DNA from: Aliiroseovarius sp. Z3
GTDB lineage: Bacteria > Pseudomonadota > Alphaproteobacteria > Rhodobacterales > Rhodobacteraceae
DNA length: 64,000 bases
Assembly (NCBI RefSeq): GCF_029105185.1
Contig: NZ_JAFMZK010000009.1
Location: 62,001 to 126,000, forward strand
Direction: 5' to 3'
Position 1 is the stretch's first letter; the number at the start of each line of letters is the position of its first letter. Shown here in pieces: positions 50,529 to 60,861 of the stretch. The notes under the pieces were generated by a model. It worked only from the letters and a program-made list of their open reading frames with translations, was not told the DNA's origin and did not search any database. The position numbers were made by a program, and so were the translations under genes.

Positions 50529-52499
50529 ATGATTACAGAACTCGGACATTTTGCGCTGATCCTGGCGCTGGGCGTGGCGGCCGTGCAGATGATCGTGCCG
50601 CTGGTTGGGGCGCATAAAGGGTGGCAAGGCTGGATGGAAATGGCCGTGCCAGCCGCGACCATCCAATTTCTGCTGGTGTTCGCATCGTTCCTTGCGCTGA
50701 CCTATGCGTTTGTGACCTCTGACTTTTCTGTCCAACTGGTCACGCTGAACTCGCACTCGGCCAAACCCATGCTGTACAAAGTGTCGGGTGTGTGGGGCAA
50801 CCACGAAGGTTCGATGCTGCTGTGGGTGCTGATCGTGTCGCTGTTTGGCGCCATGGCCGCATGGTTCGGTGGCAACCTGCCGCAACGGTTGAAAGCCCGC
50901 GTGCTTGCGGTGCAAAGCTCGATCGCAGTGGCGTTTCTGGGCTTTGTTCTGTTCACGTCCAACCCGTTCATCCGCATCGCGCAACCGCCCTTTGACGGGC
51001 GTGACCTGAACCCGCTTCTGCAAGACCCCGGTTTGGCGTTCCATCCACCCTTCCTGTATCTAGGTTATGTGGGCCTTTCGATGGCGTTTTCATTCGCCGT
51101 CGCCGCCCTGATCGAAGGACGGATTGATGCGGCCTGGGGGCGCTGGGTGCGCCCGTGGACGCTGGCGGCATGGATATTCCTGACCATCGGGATCGCATTG
51201 GGCAGCTGGTGGGCTTATTACGAGCTTGGCTGGGGCGGGTTCTGGTTCTGGGATCCGGTCGAAAACGCGTCCTTCATGCCTTGGTTGTTTGCCGCCGCCC
51301 TTCTTCATTCGGCCATTGTTGTCGAAAAACGTGAAAGCCTGAAAAGCTGGACGATCCTGCTGGCAATCCTTGCCTTCGGTTTCTCGCTGATCGGCACATT
51401 TATCGTGCGGTCGGGCGTGATCACGTCGGTGCATGCCTTTGCATCCGACCCGGAGCGTGGTGTCTTTATCCTGATGATCCTTGCGGTCTTCACGGGCGGC
51501 GCGCTGACGTTGTTTGCGGCACGCGCAAGCTCGATGGAGGCACGTGGTGTCTTTGGTTTCATCAGCCGGGAAAGTGCGCTGGTGGCCAACAACATATTGC
51601 TTGCGGTTTCGTCGTTCGTCGTCTTCGTTGGTACAATCTGGCCGTTGATCGGCGAAATTTTCGGCCGCAAAATCTCGGTCGGAGCGCCGTTTTTCGAAGC
51701 AGCCTTTACCCCCTTCATGGTGGTGCTGGCACTGATCCTTCCAGTGGGCGCGATGCTGCCCTGGAAACGCGCCAAACTTGGTCGTGTCGTCAAATCTCTT
51801 GTACCGGCTTTCGTTCTGGCGGTGGCCGTCGGGGCGTTGGTTTGGGCAATGCAGACGGGCAAAACGGCCCTGGGCCCGATTGGTATGTTCCTTGGCACAT
51901 GGCTGGTGGCCGGGGCACTTGTGGACATTGCCAGCCGCACGGGGCGTGGCGCTGTGACGAACCGCTTGTCGCGACTGACCCGCCTGCCGCGTTCGGACTG
52001 GGGAAAACTCGCCGCACATGCCGGGTTTGGGATCACGATGATGGGTATCTCGGGCCTGATGGCCTGGAGCGTTGAGGACATTCGTGTTGCCCACATTGGC
52101 GACACCTTTCAGGTGGCCGACTATGACATCACCTTAGAACGTGTGGAGCGTGATCAGGGGCCGAACTATGTTTCGACAAAGGCAACCATTATTGTCTCGC
52201 AACACGATGACGCGATCGCTGTTCTGCATCCTGAAAAACGCGTCTATCCGGTGCAAGCCATGCCTACGACCGAGGCGGCGATTTCAAACGGCTTCTGGCG
52301 GGACATCTATCTGGTGATCGGCGATCCGCAGGATGATGGGGCTTGGGCTGTTCGAACCTTCATCAAACCGTTTACCAACTGGATATGGGCAGGCTGTATC
52401 TTGATGGCGCTGGGCGGGGTGTTGAGCCTGACAGACCGCCGATTCCGAGTTGCCGCAGGCGCGGCCAAGTCACGAATGCAAGGGGTGCCAGCCGAATGA
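50529..52499 (+). CDS. ccmF: Cytochrome c-type biogenesis protein CcmF
   Basis: Heme lyase component that transfers heme from CcmE to apocytochrome. 656 residues, about 15 TM helices. WWD domain WGGFWFWDPVENASFMPWL and the conserved periplasmic His regions (HSAKPMLYK, HPPFLYLGYVG). ATG 50529; GTG 50517 in frame. The stop overlaps ccmH by four bases. Confidence 0.96.
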   Translation: MITELGHFALILALGVAAVQMIVPLVGAHKGWQGWMEMAVPAATIQFLLVFASFLALTYAFVTSDFSVQLVTLNSHSAKPMLYKVSGVWGNHEGSMLLWVLIVSLFGAMAAWFGGNLPQRLKARVLAVQSSIAVAFLGFVLFTSNPFIRIAQPPFDGRDLNPLLQDPGLAFHPPFLYLGYVGLSMAFSFAVAALIEGRIDAAWGRWVRPWTLAAWIFLTIGIALGSWWAYYELGWGGFWFWDPVENASFMPWLFAAALLHSAIVVEKRESLKSWTILLAILAFGFSLIGTFIVRSGVITSVHAFASDPERGVFILMILAVFTGGALTLFAARASSMEARGVFGFISRESALVANNILLAVSSFVVFVGTIWPLIGEIFGRKISVGAPFFEAAFTPFMVVLALILPVGAMLPWKRAKLGRVVKSLVPAFVLAVAVGALVWAMQTGKTALGPIGMFLGTWLVAGALVDIASRTGRGAVTNRLSRLTRLPRSDWGKLAAHAGFGITMMGISGLMAWSVEDIRVAHIGDTFQVADYDITLERVERDQGPNYVSTKATIIVSQHDDAIAVLHPEKRVYPVQAMPTTEAAISNGFWRDIYLVIGDPQDDGAWAVRTFIKPFTNWIWAGCILMALGGVLSLTDRRFRVAAGAAKSRMQGVPAE

Positions 52500-52960
52500 G
52501 AGGTATGATTTTCCCCGCACTTCTGGCGCTGGTTGTGGTTTCTACCCCGGCGCTGGCGGTCAATCCTGACGAAGTGCTTAGCGATCCGGTATTGGAACAA
52601 CGTGCCCGGGATATCTCGGCCGACCTCAGATGCGTGGTCTGCCGGGGCGAGAATATTGACGAGAGCAATGCCGCGATTGCGCGTGACCTGCGCCTTCTGG
52701 TGCGCGAACGTCTTGTCGATGGTGACAGCAATGATGAGGTGGTGGACTTCATCGTCGAACGCTATGGCGAATACGTTTTGATGAAGCCAAACACGTCCGG
52801 TGCAAATATCCTGCTTTGGGCCGCGGGTCCGGCCTTGTTTCTGGTCGCACTGATTTCTGGCGTTGTCTATCTGCGCCGCCGCTCTCAAGCCCGCGACGGC
52901 GCGGTGGCCTTGTCTTCGGACGAGGAAGCGCGCCTGAAAGAACTCCTGAAAGACGGCTGA
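52496..52960 (+). CDS. ccmH: Cytochrome c-type biogenesis protein CcmH
   Basis: Thioredoxin-like heme-handling protein that reduces the CXXCH cysteines. 154 residues. Signal peptide (FPALLALVVVSTPALA), LRCVVC motif (RCxxC), ENIDESNAAIARDLR, and a C-terminal TM (ILLWAAGPALFLVALISGVVYL). The short type without the TPR domain of E. coli CcmH; a separate CcmI would be elsewhere. Translationally coupled to ccmF by ATGA. Confidence 0.94.
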   Translation: MRGMIFPALLALVVVSTPALAVNPDEVLSDPVLEQRARDISADLRCVVCRGENIDESNAAIARDLRLLVRERLVDGDSNDEVVDFIVERYGEYVLMKPNTSGANILLWAAGPALFLVALISGVVYLRRRSQARDGAVALSSDEEARLKELLKDG

Positions 52961-53047
52961 GACCTTTTTGCCCGGCAGGCCAATCCGCGGTCCGGGGCGA
53001 ATGTTTTTCGCGAGTGACGGAGCGTTCGTCTTTACCTGACTGCTTGG

Positions 53048-53064
53048 TCGGGTATTCTACCCGA
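53048..53064. promoter_or_regulatory. Inverted repeat before the enoyl-CoA hydratase gene
   Basis: TCGGGT (53048-53053) and ACCCGA (53059-53064), five-base spacer, 18 bases before the ATG and overlapping the region where a leader should be. Possible operator; the regulator is unknown. Confidence 0.35.
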
Positions 53065-53082
53065 AATTTGCGGGAGGACCGA

Positions 53083-53859
53083 ATGAACTACGAAACGATC
53101 ACGCTGGAGACCACCGACGGGTTGGCAGTGCTGACCCTGAACCGCGCCGATGTGATGAATGCGCTGAACACGCAGATGCGGGCGGAAATCACTCATGCGG
53201 TCAAAGACGCAGGTCAGAACGCGCGCGCTTTGGTTATCACCGGGGCAGGGCGGGCGTTTTGCTCGGGTCAAGATCTGGGCGATCGGGCGAACGCTGCCCA
53301 TGTCGATCTGGAACGGACCTTGCGCGATGAATACGAACCACTGTTGGACGCGATTTATAACTGTCCGGTCCCGACCATCTCGGCGGTGAACGGGGCAGCT
53401 GCCGGGGCTGGGGCGAATATTGCTTTGGCTGCGGATGTGGTCATTGCAGCGGAAAGCGCGTTTTTCATGCAGGCGTTCTCTCGTATCGGTCTTATCCCTG
53501 ATGCCGGAGGCACCTATTGGATGCCGCGCCAGATGGGCTTTGCCAAGGCGATGGGCGCGGCCCTGTTTGCTGAAAAGATGCCCGCCCGCGAGGCCGCCGA
53601 GCAGGGTTTGATCTGGGAATGCGTGGCAGATGATGATTTTGCCGCCACTTGGCGCAAGCGTGGAGAGCAATTGGCAAAAGGACCAACGCTGTCCTATCGC
53701 AATATCAAGAAGGCCTTGCGCGCTTCAATGAGCAATACGCTGGATCAGCAACTGGCGCTTGAGGCGAAATTGCAGGGTGAATGCGGCAACTCGCGCGATT
53801 TCAAAGAAGGCGTGTTGGCGTTTCTGGAAAAGCGCAGCCCGAATTACGAAGGGCGTTGA
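53083..53859 (+). CDS. Enoyl-CoA hydratase/isomerase, PaaG-like
   Basis: 258 residues, crotonase fold. ITGAGRAFCSGQDLGDRAN and NGAAAGAGANIALAADVVIAAES oxyanion-hole segments, IGLIPDAGGTYWMPR, and the C-terminal FLEKRSPNYEGR like PaaG. PaaG-type enzymes isomerise ring-epoxide CoA intermediates of phenylacetate degradation; a generic hydratase is the alternative. GGGAGGA precedes ATG 53083. The indolepyruvate oxidoreductase at 42527 would feed aryl-acetyl-CoA to the same route, but no other paa genes are here. Confidence 0.85.
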   Translation: MNYETITLETTDGLAVLTLNRADVMNALNTQMRAEITHAVKDAGQNARALVITGAGRAFCSGQDLGDRANAAHVDLERTLRDEYEPLLDAIYNCPVPTISAVNGAAAGAGANIALAADVVIAAESAFFMQAFSRIGLIPDAGGTYWMPRQMGFAKAMGAALFAEKMPAREAAEQGLIWECVADDDFAATWRKRGEQLAKGPTLSYRNIKKALRASMSNTLDQQLALEAKLQGECGNSRDFKEGVLAFLEKRSPNYEGR

Positions 53860-53881
53860 GCAAAAGGGTAGGAACGGGTGA

Positions 53882-54403
53882 TCACGCCCCCGCTTTCGCA
53901 TCTGTAGGACGTGGCAGTGCCATATAAACGCTGTCCGTCCACACGCCATCCACACAATATGTGTTCTCGGCTGTGCCGGTTTCATGAAAACCCAACGACA
54001 ACAGCAGGCCTTTAGACGCCTTGTTTCTCGGATCAAGATCGGCGGTCAGGTCGGGATAATCCGTTGTCTGCCAAAGGTGGTCGATGGTGGCCAGCATCGC
54101 CTCTTTCGCGATGCCTTTTCCCCAGACATCCGGGTGCAGGATAAAGCCAACCTCGTTGCCGGTATGCGCTCCACAATTGCCGACAACCCGCCCCTGCTGG
54201 ACGATCGCAAAATAATAGGGCGCGGTGGGGAAGCCAGAAAGCCACCTGTCAAGACGGGCCTGTGTTACCGATTTGTCCGGATGGGGCGGAGTGGACCAAT
54301 AGGTCATCGCACGTGGATCCCCATAGATCGCAAACAAATCATCAAGATCAGAAGGGCGCGGCCCACGCAGGGTCAGGCGCTTTGTGGTCAGTTCCGGTCC
54401 CAA
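53882..54403 (-). CDS. GNAT family acetyltransferase (RimJ-like)
   Basis: 173 residues. RLTLRGPRPSDLDDLFAIYGD N-terminal domain and acetyl-CoA-binding NEVGFILHPDVWGKGIAKEAM then NKASKGLLLSLGFHETG. Target unknown. The start is TTG at 54403, as no ATG or GTG precedes the conserved N-terminus in this frame. Overlaps the GFA gene by 16 bases. Confidence 0.85.
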   Translation of the reverse strand: MGPELTTKRLTLRGPRPSDLDDLFAIYGDPRAMTYWSTPPHPDKSVTQARLDRWLSGFPTAPYYFAIVQQGRVVGNCGAHTGNEVGFILHPDVWGKGIAKEAMLATIDHLWQTTDYPDLTADLDPRNKASKGLLLSLGFHETGTAENTYCVDGVWTDSVYMALPRPTDAKAGA

Positions 54404-54762
54404 GGTTGTCGCCCACTTTCAAAGACATCTTCGCCGCGTTCAAACAGGGCGGGATCATCTAACGCGCCTGCATAGATGGCAATGGCATCCGGCATACGCG
54501 ACGTGGCCTTGAGCAGCGGCGATCCGCAATCCCGGCAGAATATGAACTCCAACATGGACCCGGAATCCGCCCTTTGGCGATAGGTTTTCGTGGGGCCTTT
54601 GGTCAACAGTTTATCGCGATCGACCATCATTTGCGGGGCATGTCCCGCACCGGTGACGTGTTGGCAATCCCGGCAATAGCATTGGATGCTGAAGCGAACA
54701 TCGCCGGTATAGTCAAATTGACATGCACCGCACAGACATTTTCCAGTGATATACTGAGACAT
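54388..54762 (-). CDS. GFA family zinc-binding protein
   Basis: 124 residues. Zinc motifs GKCLCGACQF, YCRDCQHVTG and FCRDCGSPLL of the glutathione-dependent formaldehyde-activating (GFA) family. Relatives rarely have this activity proven. Ends within the GNAT gene. ATG 54762. Confidence 0.9.
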   Translation of the reverse strand: MSQYITGKCLCGACQFDYTGDVRFSIQCYCRDCQHVTGAGHAPQMMVDRDKLLTKGPTKTYRQRADSGSMLEFIFCRDCGSPLLKATSRMPDAIAIYAGALDDPALFERGEDVFESGRQPWDRN

Positions 54763-54814
54763 GCCAACCCCCCTTGGGTGTTCAGACTAGCGCGTGCCGT
54801 TTGTCGTGCCAGCA

Positions 54815-54848
54815 AAACAAAAAAAGCCGCCGGGTTTCGGCGGCTTTT
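54815..54848 (-). terminator. Terminator of gltA
   Basis: AAAAGCCGCCG (54822-54832) and CGGCGGCTTTT (54838-54848), 11-base stem, five-base loop; minus-strand T-run TTTTTTT from the A-run. Sixteen bases from the gltA stop. Confidence 0.92.
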
Positions 54849-54864
54849 CTCTGGTGTTTCGGTC

Positions 54865-56160
54865 TTAGCGTTTTGCGACATCCACATAATCGCGCATTGT
54901 TTCGCCCAGATACAACTGGCGCGGACGGCCGATTTTTTGGCCCGGATCGCCCAGCATTTCTTTCCACTGCGAAATCCAGCCGACAGTGCGCGACAGCGCG
55001 AAGATCGGGGTGAACATCGAGGTGGGGAAGCCCATCGCCTCAAGAATAATACCCGAATAAAAGTCCACGTTCGGGTACAGTTTCTTTTCGACGAAATACG
55101 GATCTTCCAGCGCGATGCGCTCCAGCTCCTTGGCAACTTTCAGCGTCTCGTTGTTCTCGATCCCCAACAGACCCAGCACCTCGTCGGCGCTTTCTTTCAT
55201 GACTTTCGCGCGCGGGTCGAAGTTCTTGTAAACGCGGTGTCCAAAGCCCATCAGGCGGAACGGGTCTTTCTTGTCCTTGGCGCGGGCGACGTATTCGGGG
55301 ATACGGTCCACGGTGCCAATCTCGCGCAGCATTTCAAGGCAGGCCTGGTTGGCGCCACCATGGGCCGGTCCCCACAGGCAGGCGATGCCAGCGGCGATAC
55401 AGGCGAACGGGTTGGCACCGGATGACCCCGCCAGGCGCACCGTCGAGGTCGATGCGTTCTGTTCGTGGTCAGCATGAAGCGTGAAGATGCGGTCCATCGC
55501 TTTGGACAGGATCGGGTTCACCTCGTATTCCTCAGCCGGGACAGCAAAGCACATGCGCAGGAAGTTCGATGCGTAGTCCAGATCGTTCTTGGGATACACG
55601 AAGGGTTGACCAACCGAATATTTGAACGCCATGGCGCAAATGGTCGGCAGCTTGGCAATCATGCGGATCGCGGCGACTTCACGCTGCCACGGGTCATTCA
55701 CATCGGTCGAATCGTGATAGAAGGCCGACATCGCACCGACAACACCGGTGATGATCGCCATCGGGTGTGCGTCACGGCGGAAACCCGAGAAGAATTTTGT
55801 CATCTGCTCGTGCACCATCGTGTGATTGGTCACACGGCTTTCGAAATCTTCCAGCTCGGTTGCGTTCGGCAATTCACCGTACAACAGCAGATAGCACACC
55901 TCGAGGTAGTGTGATTTCTCGGCCAGTTGATCAATGGGATAGCCGCGATACAACAGCTCGCCCTTGTCGCCGTCGATAAAGGTGATGGTCGAATCGCAGC
56001 TGGCCGTCGATGTGAAGCCCGGGTCGTACGTGAAAACATCGCCTTGGGCATACAGTTTTCTGATGTCGATCACGTCGGGCCCTGCCGTGGGCGAAAATAT
56101 CGGCAGCTCCAGTTCTTGATCACCAAAGGTGAGCTTTGCAGTTCCGGTTGGTTTGGCCAT
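54865..56160 (-). CDS. gltA: Citrate synthase
   Basis: Condenses acetyl-CoA with oxaloacetate. 431 residues, type II (hexameric, NADH-sensitive in relatives). Active-site His in [15 protein letters not shown] and [33 protein letters not shown] near the C-terminus. ATG 56160 has AAGGGA. Preceded by gltX on the same strand, 67 bases. Confidence 0.97.
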   Translation of the reverse strand: MAKPTGTAKLTFGDQELELPIFSPTAGPDVIDIRKLYAQGDVFTYDPGFTSTASCDSTITFIDGDKGELLYRGYPIDQLAEKSHYLEVCYLLLYGELPNATELEDFESRVTNHTMVHEQMTKFFSGFRRDAHPMAIITGVVGAMSAFYHDSTDVNDPWQREVAAIRMIAKLPTICAMAFKYSVGQPFVYPKNDLDYASNFLRMCFAVPAEEYEVNPILSKAMDRIFTLHADHEQNASTSTVRLAGSSGANPFACIAAGIACLWGPAHGGANQACLEMLREIGTVDRIPEYVARAKDKKDPFRLMGFGHRVYKNFDPRAKVMKESADEVLGLLGIENNETLKVAKELERIALEDPYFVEKKLYPNVDFYSGIILEAMGFPTSMFTPIFALSRTVGWISQWKEMLGDPGQKIGRPRQLYLGETMRDYVDVAKR

Positions 56161-56227
56161 CTTAGTATCCCTTCGTGTTCGTATCCTGTCGCGCCAACCC
56201 CGGACGGATCGGTCACGTTTGCTTATC

Positions 56228-57631
56228 CTATGCGCTTGCGTCCTCAAGGCGCGCGATGGATTCCTCGCGTCCAAGAACAAGCATCATATCGAAAACGCTG
56301 GGGGTCACGGCGCGACCGGCAAGTGCTGCGCGCAAGGGTGCAGCCAGTTTGCCAAATTTGGTCCCGTGAGCTTCGGCAAGCCCGTTCAGGATCCCTTCCA
56401 GCGTGTCGCGGTTCCAGCTAGCATTTTGCAGCTGCGGCGTCAATTCTTTCAGTATACCACGGGATACTTCATCCAGGGATTTCGCCGCTTTTTCGTCTTG
56501 TTGAATAGGGCGTGAAGTGATTGCAAAATTTGCCTTTTCAATGAGTTGTGGGAATGTCTTCGCCCCCGCCTTCAGCGCATAAAGCGCATCCGCCAAAAGT
56601 TGACGTTGCTGCGGTTGCAAAGGGCTTTGCCCGGTTGCGGCCAGAAATGCCTCAAGCTCGATCATCACGTCGGCGTCGTCCATCGCGGCAAGGTGCTGCC
56701 CCGATAGATTGTCCAGCTTTTTGAAGTCAAACCGCGCCGGACTTTTGCCGATTCCCGACAGGTCGAACCACTCCAGCGCCTGTGCGTCGGTGAAGTATTC
56801 ATCGTCCCCGTGGCTCCACCCCAGACGGGCCAGATAGTTGCGCATCGCGCGGGCCGGGTATCCCATCGCCTGATATTCTTCGACACCCAATGCGCCGTGA
56901 CGTTTCGACAGTTTCTTGCCGTCAGGTCCATGGATCAGCGGAATATGTGCCCAAACCGGCACGTCCCAACCCATCGCTTGATAGACCAACTGTTGGCGGG
57001 CCGCGTTGTTCAGGTGATCATCGCCCCGGATGGCATGGGTCACACCCATATCGTGATCGTCTACGACAACAGCAAGCATATAGGTGGGTGTGCCATCGGA
57101 ACGTAAACAAATCATGTCGTCCAGTTGATCGTTTCGGATTGTGACATCGCCCTGCACCTGATCGCGGATCACGGTCGCCCCGTCGCGCGGGGCTTTCAGG
57201 CGGATGACGAAGGGGGCATTGGGGTGTGTCGACGGGTCCGCATCACGCCACGGCGATTGATAAAGCGTCGATCTACCCTCGGCACGGGCGGCGTCGCGGA
57301 ACGCCTGAATCTCGTCCTGTGTTGCAAAACATTTGTAAGCATGACCATTCGCCAACATCTCGTGCGCCACCTCGGCGTGACGGTCGGCACGGTCGAACTG
57401 GCTGATAACCTCGCCGTCATGGTCCAGTCCCAGCCACGCCATGCCCTTCAGGATCGCTTCGGTTGCCTCGGGGGTCGACCGGGCACGGTCGGTGTCCTCG
57501 ATCCTCAGCAGGAATTTTCCGCCGCGCCCACGGGCATAGAGCCAGTTGAACAAGGCTGTGCGGGCGCCGCCAATATGCAGATAACCGGTGGGCGAAGGGG
57601 CGAAACGGGTGACGATCTGGTCGGTGGACAT
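56228..57631 (-). CDS. gltX: Glutamyl-tRNA synthetase
   Basis: 467 residues, class I. HIGH-type [20 protein letters not shown]-type [13 protein letters not shown]. Rhodobacteraceae commonly carry two gltX copies, one non-discriminating; which one this is cannot be told. Starts ATG 57631; runs into gltA. Confidence 0.96.
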   Translation of the reverse strand: MSTDQIVTRFAPSPTGYLHIGGARTALFNWLYARGRGGKFLLRIEDTDRARSTPEATEAILKGMAWLGLDHDGEVISQFDRADRHAEVAHEMLANGHAYKCFATQDEIQAFRDAARAEGRSTLYQSPWRDADPSTHPNAPFVIRLKAPRDGATVIRDQVQGDVTIRNDQLDDMICLRSDGTPTYMLAVVVDDHDMGVTHAIRGDDHLNNAARQQLVYQAMGWDVPVWAHIPLIHGPDGKKLSKRHGALGVEEYQAMGYPARAMRNYLARLGWSHGDDEYFTDAQALEWFDLSGIGKSPARFDFKKLDNLSGQHLAAMDDADVMIELEAFLAATGQSPLQPQQRQLLADALYALKAGAKTFPQLIEKANFAITSRPIQQDEKAAKSLDEVSRGILKELTPQLQNASWNRDTLEGILNGLAEAHGTKFGKLAAPLRAALAGRAVTPSVFDMMLVLGREESIARLEDASA

Positions 57632-57786
57632 GTGACGTTAACCTTTTGGAAACCATGCGGGCGTTACTCAGGTCTCAACACGCGTGGTGCGCGAAAGACC
57701 GTCGGCCTGTGGGCGAGGGGGTATGACACCGCTCGGCGCAGGCCTGTCCCGACAGGCTTTACGCAAAAGGGAGGCCGTGAACAAGG

Positions 57787-59838
57787 GTGCTGGTCCACAA
57801 GTTCCTGACCCGGATCGAGGAAGAGCGGGGACATCTGCTGCACTGGGCACCGTTGTTTCTGGGAGCAGGGATTGGAATATACTTCGGGCTTCTGAGCGAA
57901 CCGACCGTGCCGGTCTATGCGGGGCTGGTCCTGTTGATCGTGATCTGTGCCGTGACTGCGCGCCTTTGGCCCTGGGGGATCGGGCCGCTGGCCATCGCCA
58001 TTGGATTGGTGGCCCTGGGTGTCTGTCTGGCAGGAGCACGGGCGCATCTGGTGGCCGAGCCGGTGATGGGCTTTCGCTATTATGGCCCGGTGGAAGGTCG
58101 GATCGTGAACATTGATCGGTCGCAATCTGATGCGGTGCGCCTGACGCTGGATCAGGTGCGGCTGGATGATGTGGGGCCGCGAAACCGTGCGACCACCGTG
58201 CGGGTGTCTTTGCATGGGGACCAGCGGTTTCTGTCCCCGGCCATCGGTCAGCGCATTGCGTTAACGGCCCATCTGTCCGGCCCCAATGGCCCCGTTGAAC
58301 CCGGTGGTTTCGATTTCCAGCGTATGGCGTGGTTTCGTGGTATCGGGGCCGTCGGATACACCCGCGTACCAGCCTTGTTGCTGAAACCGCCCGAACCTGG
58401 CGTCGCACTGGCGGTGGCGCGCTTGCGTCAGGCAATCTCGGGTTGGGTGCGGGGCGTGTTGCCGGACGAAACCGGGGCGTTCGCCGCTGCGATCACCACC
58501 GGAGACCGATCCACCATGGACCGATCGACAATTGAGGCGCTGCGGGCCTCGAATCTTGCCCACCTACTGGCGATCTCTGGCTTGCATATGGGCCTGCTGA
58601 CCGGGTTCATATTTCAGGCCACCCGGATGCTGCTTAGCCTTTGGCAGCGTATCGCCCTGCGGTTTCCCATCAAGAAACTCGCAGCCTGCGTGGCAATCCT
58701 GTCGGGCGGTTTTTATCTGGCGCTGTCTGGCGGCAATATCGCGACCGAACGGGCCTTCATCATGGTTGCGACCATGTTCGTGGCGATCCTGTTCGACCGC
58801 CGTGCCTTGTCGCTGCGCGCTGTCGCCATGGCCGCGATCATCGTCATGACCCTGCACCCCGAGGCGCTGGTCGAGCCGGGCTTCCAGATGTCCTTTGCGG
58901 CAACAACGGCGCTGGTTGCGGTGTTTGGCTGGCTTCGGGATCGAACACAGGATGAACGGGCGTGGCGTGCTCCAAAGTGGTCACGCCCCGTGCTTGCCGT
59001 GGTGATTTCGTCCTTCGTGGCGGGGCTGGCCACCGCGCCATTTGGGGCCGCGCATTTCAACCAGATCAGCCATTTTGGCTTGCTGGCCAACCTTCTGTCC
59101 GTGCCGGTCATGGGGGCGTTGATCATGCCGCTGGCGGTGCTGGCGGCGCTTCTGTCTCCGATCGGTCTGGGGTGGCTGCCCCTGAAACTGATGGGACCGG
59201 CAATCGACTGGATCATCGGGGTGGCGCGCTTCGTTTCGTCGCTGGATGGGGCGACGGGTCAGGTGCCTGCACCGCCCGAAGCGGTGCTGCCGCTCGTCGC
59301 ATTGGGGGGCATCTTGGCCACGCTGCTGAAGACCCGCGCGCGGTGGATGGCGCTGGTGCCATTTGCCTTCGCGGGGGTGTTGTGGTCCCAAACCGTGCGC
59401 CCACCTGTCCTGATCAGTGCGACCGGTGGCTTGGTCGGGGTGATGACTGATCAGGGCCGTGCTTTATCCAAACCGCGTGGCGAGAGTTTCGCCGCGCTGT
59501 CGTGGCTTGAGAATGACGGCGATCCTGCGGATCAGAAGACGGCTTTCGCCCGCGCCGGCTTTACGGGAACCAAAGGACAGATGCGTGTCGAGGTTTCAGG
59601 GGTGACCTTGGTCCACCTGACGGGGCGGGGCGCCGGGGATCGGGTGGCTGAGGTATGTGCTGATGCCGATCTGGTGGTGCTGTCCGGCAAAATGACCAAA
59701 CCCGCCCCGCCGGGTTGCGTTGTGCTGGACCGTGCAACCCTGACCGAAATGGGCGCGGTCGCGCTGTGGCCCGATGCCAAGGAAATTCGCATCGAAACAG
59801 CCCGCGCACGATCCGGCGACCGGTTGTGGACGCGTTGA
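57787..59838 (+). CDS. comEC: ComEC/Rec2 family DNA-uptake channel protein
   Basis: Inner-membrane channel of natural transformation. 683 residues, many TM helices; ComEC core SNLAHLLAISGLHMGLLTG and ATERAFIMVATMFVAILFDRRALSLRA. The C-terminal region has no complete metallo-beta-lactamase motif, as in shorter members. Start GTG 57787 is the first possible because TGA (57778-57780) lies just upstream in frame; GGGAGG is 12 bases before. Divergent from gltX with 155 bases between. Confidence 0.9.
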   Translation: MLVHKFLTRIEEERGHLLHWAPLFLGAGIGIYFGLLSEPTVPVYAGLVLLIVICAVTARLWPWGIGPLAIAIGLVALGVCLAGARAHLVAEPVMGFRYYGPVEGRIVNIDRSQSDAVRLTLDQVRLDDVGPRNRATTVRVSLHGDQRFLSPAIGQRIALTAHLSGPNGPVEPGGFDFQRMAWFRGIGAVGYTRVPALLLKPPEPGVALAVARLRQAISGWVRGVLPDETGAFAAAITTGDRSTMDRSTIEALRASNLAHLLAISGLHMGLLTGFIFQATRMLLSLWQRIALRFPIKKLAACVAILSGGFYLALSGGNIATERAFIMVATMFVAILFDRRALSLRAVAMAAIIVMTLHPEALVEPGFQMSFAATTALVAVFGWLRDRTQDERAWRAPKWSRPVLAVVISSFVAGLATAPFGAAHFNQISHFGLLANLLSVPVMGALIMPLAVLAALLSPIGLGWLPLKLMGPAIDWIIGVARFVSSLDGATGQVPAPPEAVLPLVALGGILATLLKTRARWMALVPFAFAGVLWSQTVRPPVLISATGGLVGVMTDQGRALSKPRGESFAALSWLENDGDPADQKTAFARAGFTGTKGQMRVEVSGVTLVHLTGRGAGDRVAEVCADADLVVLSGKMTKPAPPGCVVLDRATLTEMGAVALWPDAKEIRIETARARSGDRLWTR

Positions 59839-59898
59839 TGCGCAAGCCTGTTGCCCGCCACGCCCAAAATCCCTAGCTTTCCCGCAAAGGAGTTGGGA

Positions 59899-60861
59899 AT
59901 GGTTGAAACAGCCGGGCGTATCACCCTTTGGGGGGTCGAAGTCTTCGTGGCTGCGGCTGACGAACGCTCGATTTCTGTGGCGGCACGCAGGTTGGGGGCC
60001 AGCCCGTCCTCGGTCAGCCAGCAATTGACCAATCTGGAAACCGCGCTGGGCACCACGCTTCTGGACCGATCCGCCCGTCCGATGAACCTGACACCTGCCG
60101 GGGCGCTGTTTTTGAAACGTGCGCAGGCGATCCTGAACGAGGCCGAACAGGCGCGCGCTGAACTGGCGCTGGGGGCCATGTCACAATTGTCGCGCCTGCG
60201 CCTTGGCATGATCGAGGATTTCGACGCCGATGTGACGCCGCGACTGCTGTCGGAACTTGCGATTGAACTGCGATCCACCCGATTTCTTTTGGAAACCGGC
60301 GCTTCGCACCGGCTGCATGACCAGTTGGATGCGCGCGCGCTGGATGTGATCATCGCCGCTGATACGGGCGCATCGGCGGACTGGATGGAAGTGCACGCCT
60401 TGATGGAGGAACCCTTCGTCGCCGCCGTGCCGAAGGGCGTGATCGACACGGCGAACCCGACCCAGACTCTGCAGGATCTGCCGCTGGTGCAGTACACGGC
60501 GCGTCACCACATGGGGCGGGTGATCTCGGATCATCTGGCCCGGCAGAACATCCACCTGCACAACCGGTTCGAGTTGGACAGCTATCACGCCATCATGGCG
60601 ATGGTCGCGGCGGGTGCGGGCTGGACGATCATAACACCGTTGGGGTTTTTCCATGCCCAACGGTTTCGGGCACAGACAGAGTTGATCGAACTGCCCTTCG
60701 CACCCATGACCCGCCGGATCAATCTGACGGCGCGCGAGGGTGTGTTGGGAAAGTTGCCACATGACATGGCAAGCCGTGCCCGGACCATCCTGACCGACAT
60801 GATCGTTGAACCTGCCGCGCAGGCTTATCCTTGGTTGCGCGACAAGCTGGTCGTGCTTTAG
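59899..60861 (+). CDS. LysR family regulator
   Basis: 320 residues. HTH ITLWGVEVFVAAADERSISV ... RRLGASPSSVSQQLTNLET and effector domain. ATG 59899 with AAAGGA. Its last four bases overlap the stop of the convergent aminotransferase gene. No target inferred; it may act on the aminotransferase and glutamine synthetase genes next to it. Confidence 0.9.
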   Translation: MVETAGRITLWGVEVFVAAADERSISVAARRLGASPSSVSQQLTNLETALGTTLLDRSARPMNLTPAGALFLKRAQAILNEAEQARAELALGAMSQLSRLRLGMIEDFDADVTPRLLSELAIELRSTRFLLETGASHRLHDQLDARALDVIIAADTGASADWMEVHALMEEPFVAAVPKGVIDTANPTQTLQDLPLVQYTARHHMGRVISDHLARQNIHLHNRFELDSYHAIMAMVAAGAGWTIITPLGFFHAQRFRAQTELIELPFAPMTRRINLTAREGVLGKLPHDMASRARTILTDMIVEPAAQAYPWLRDKLVVL

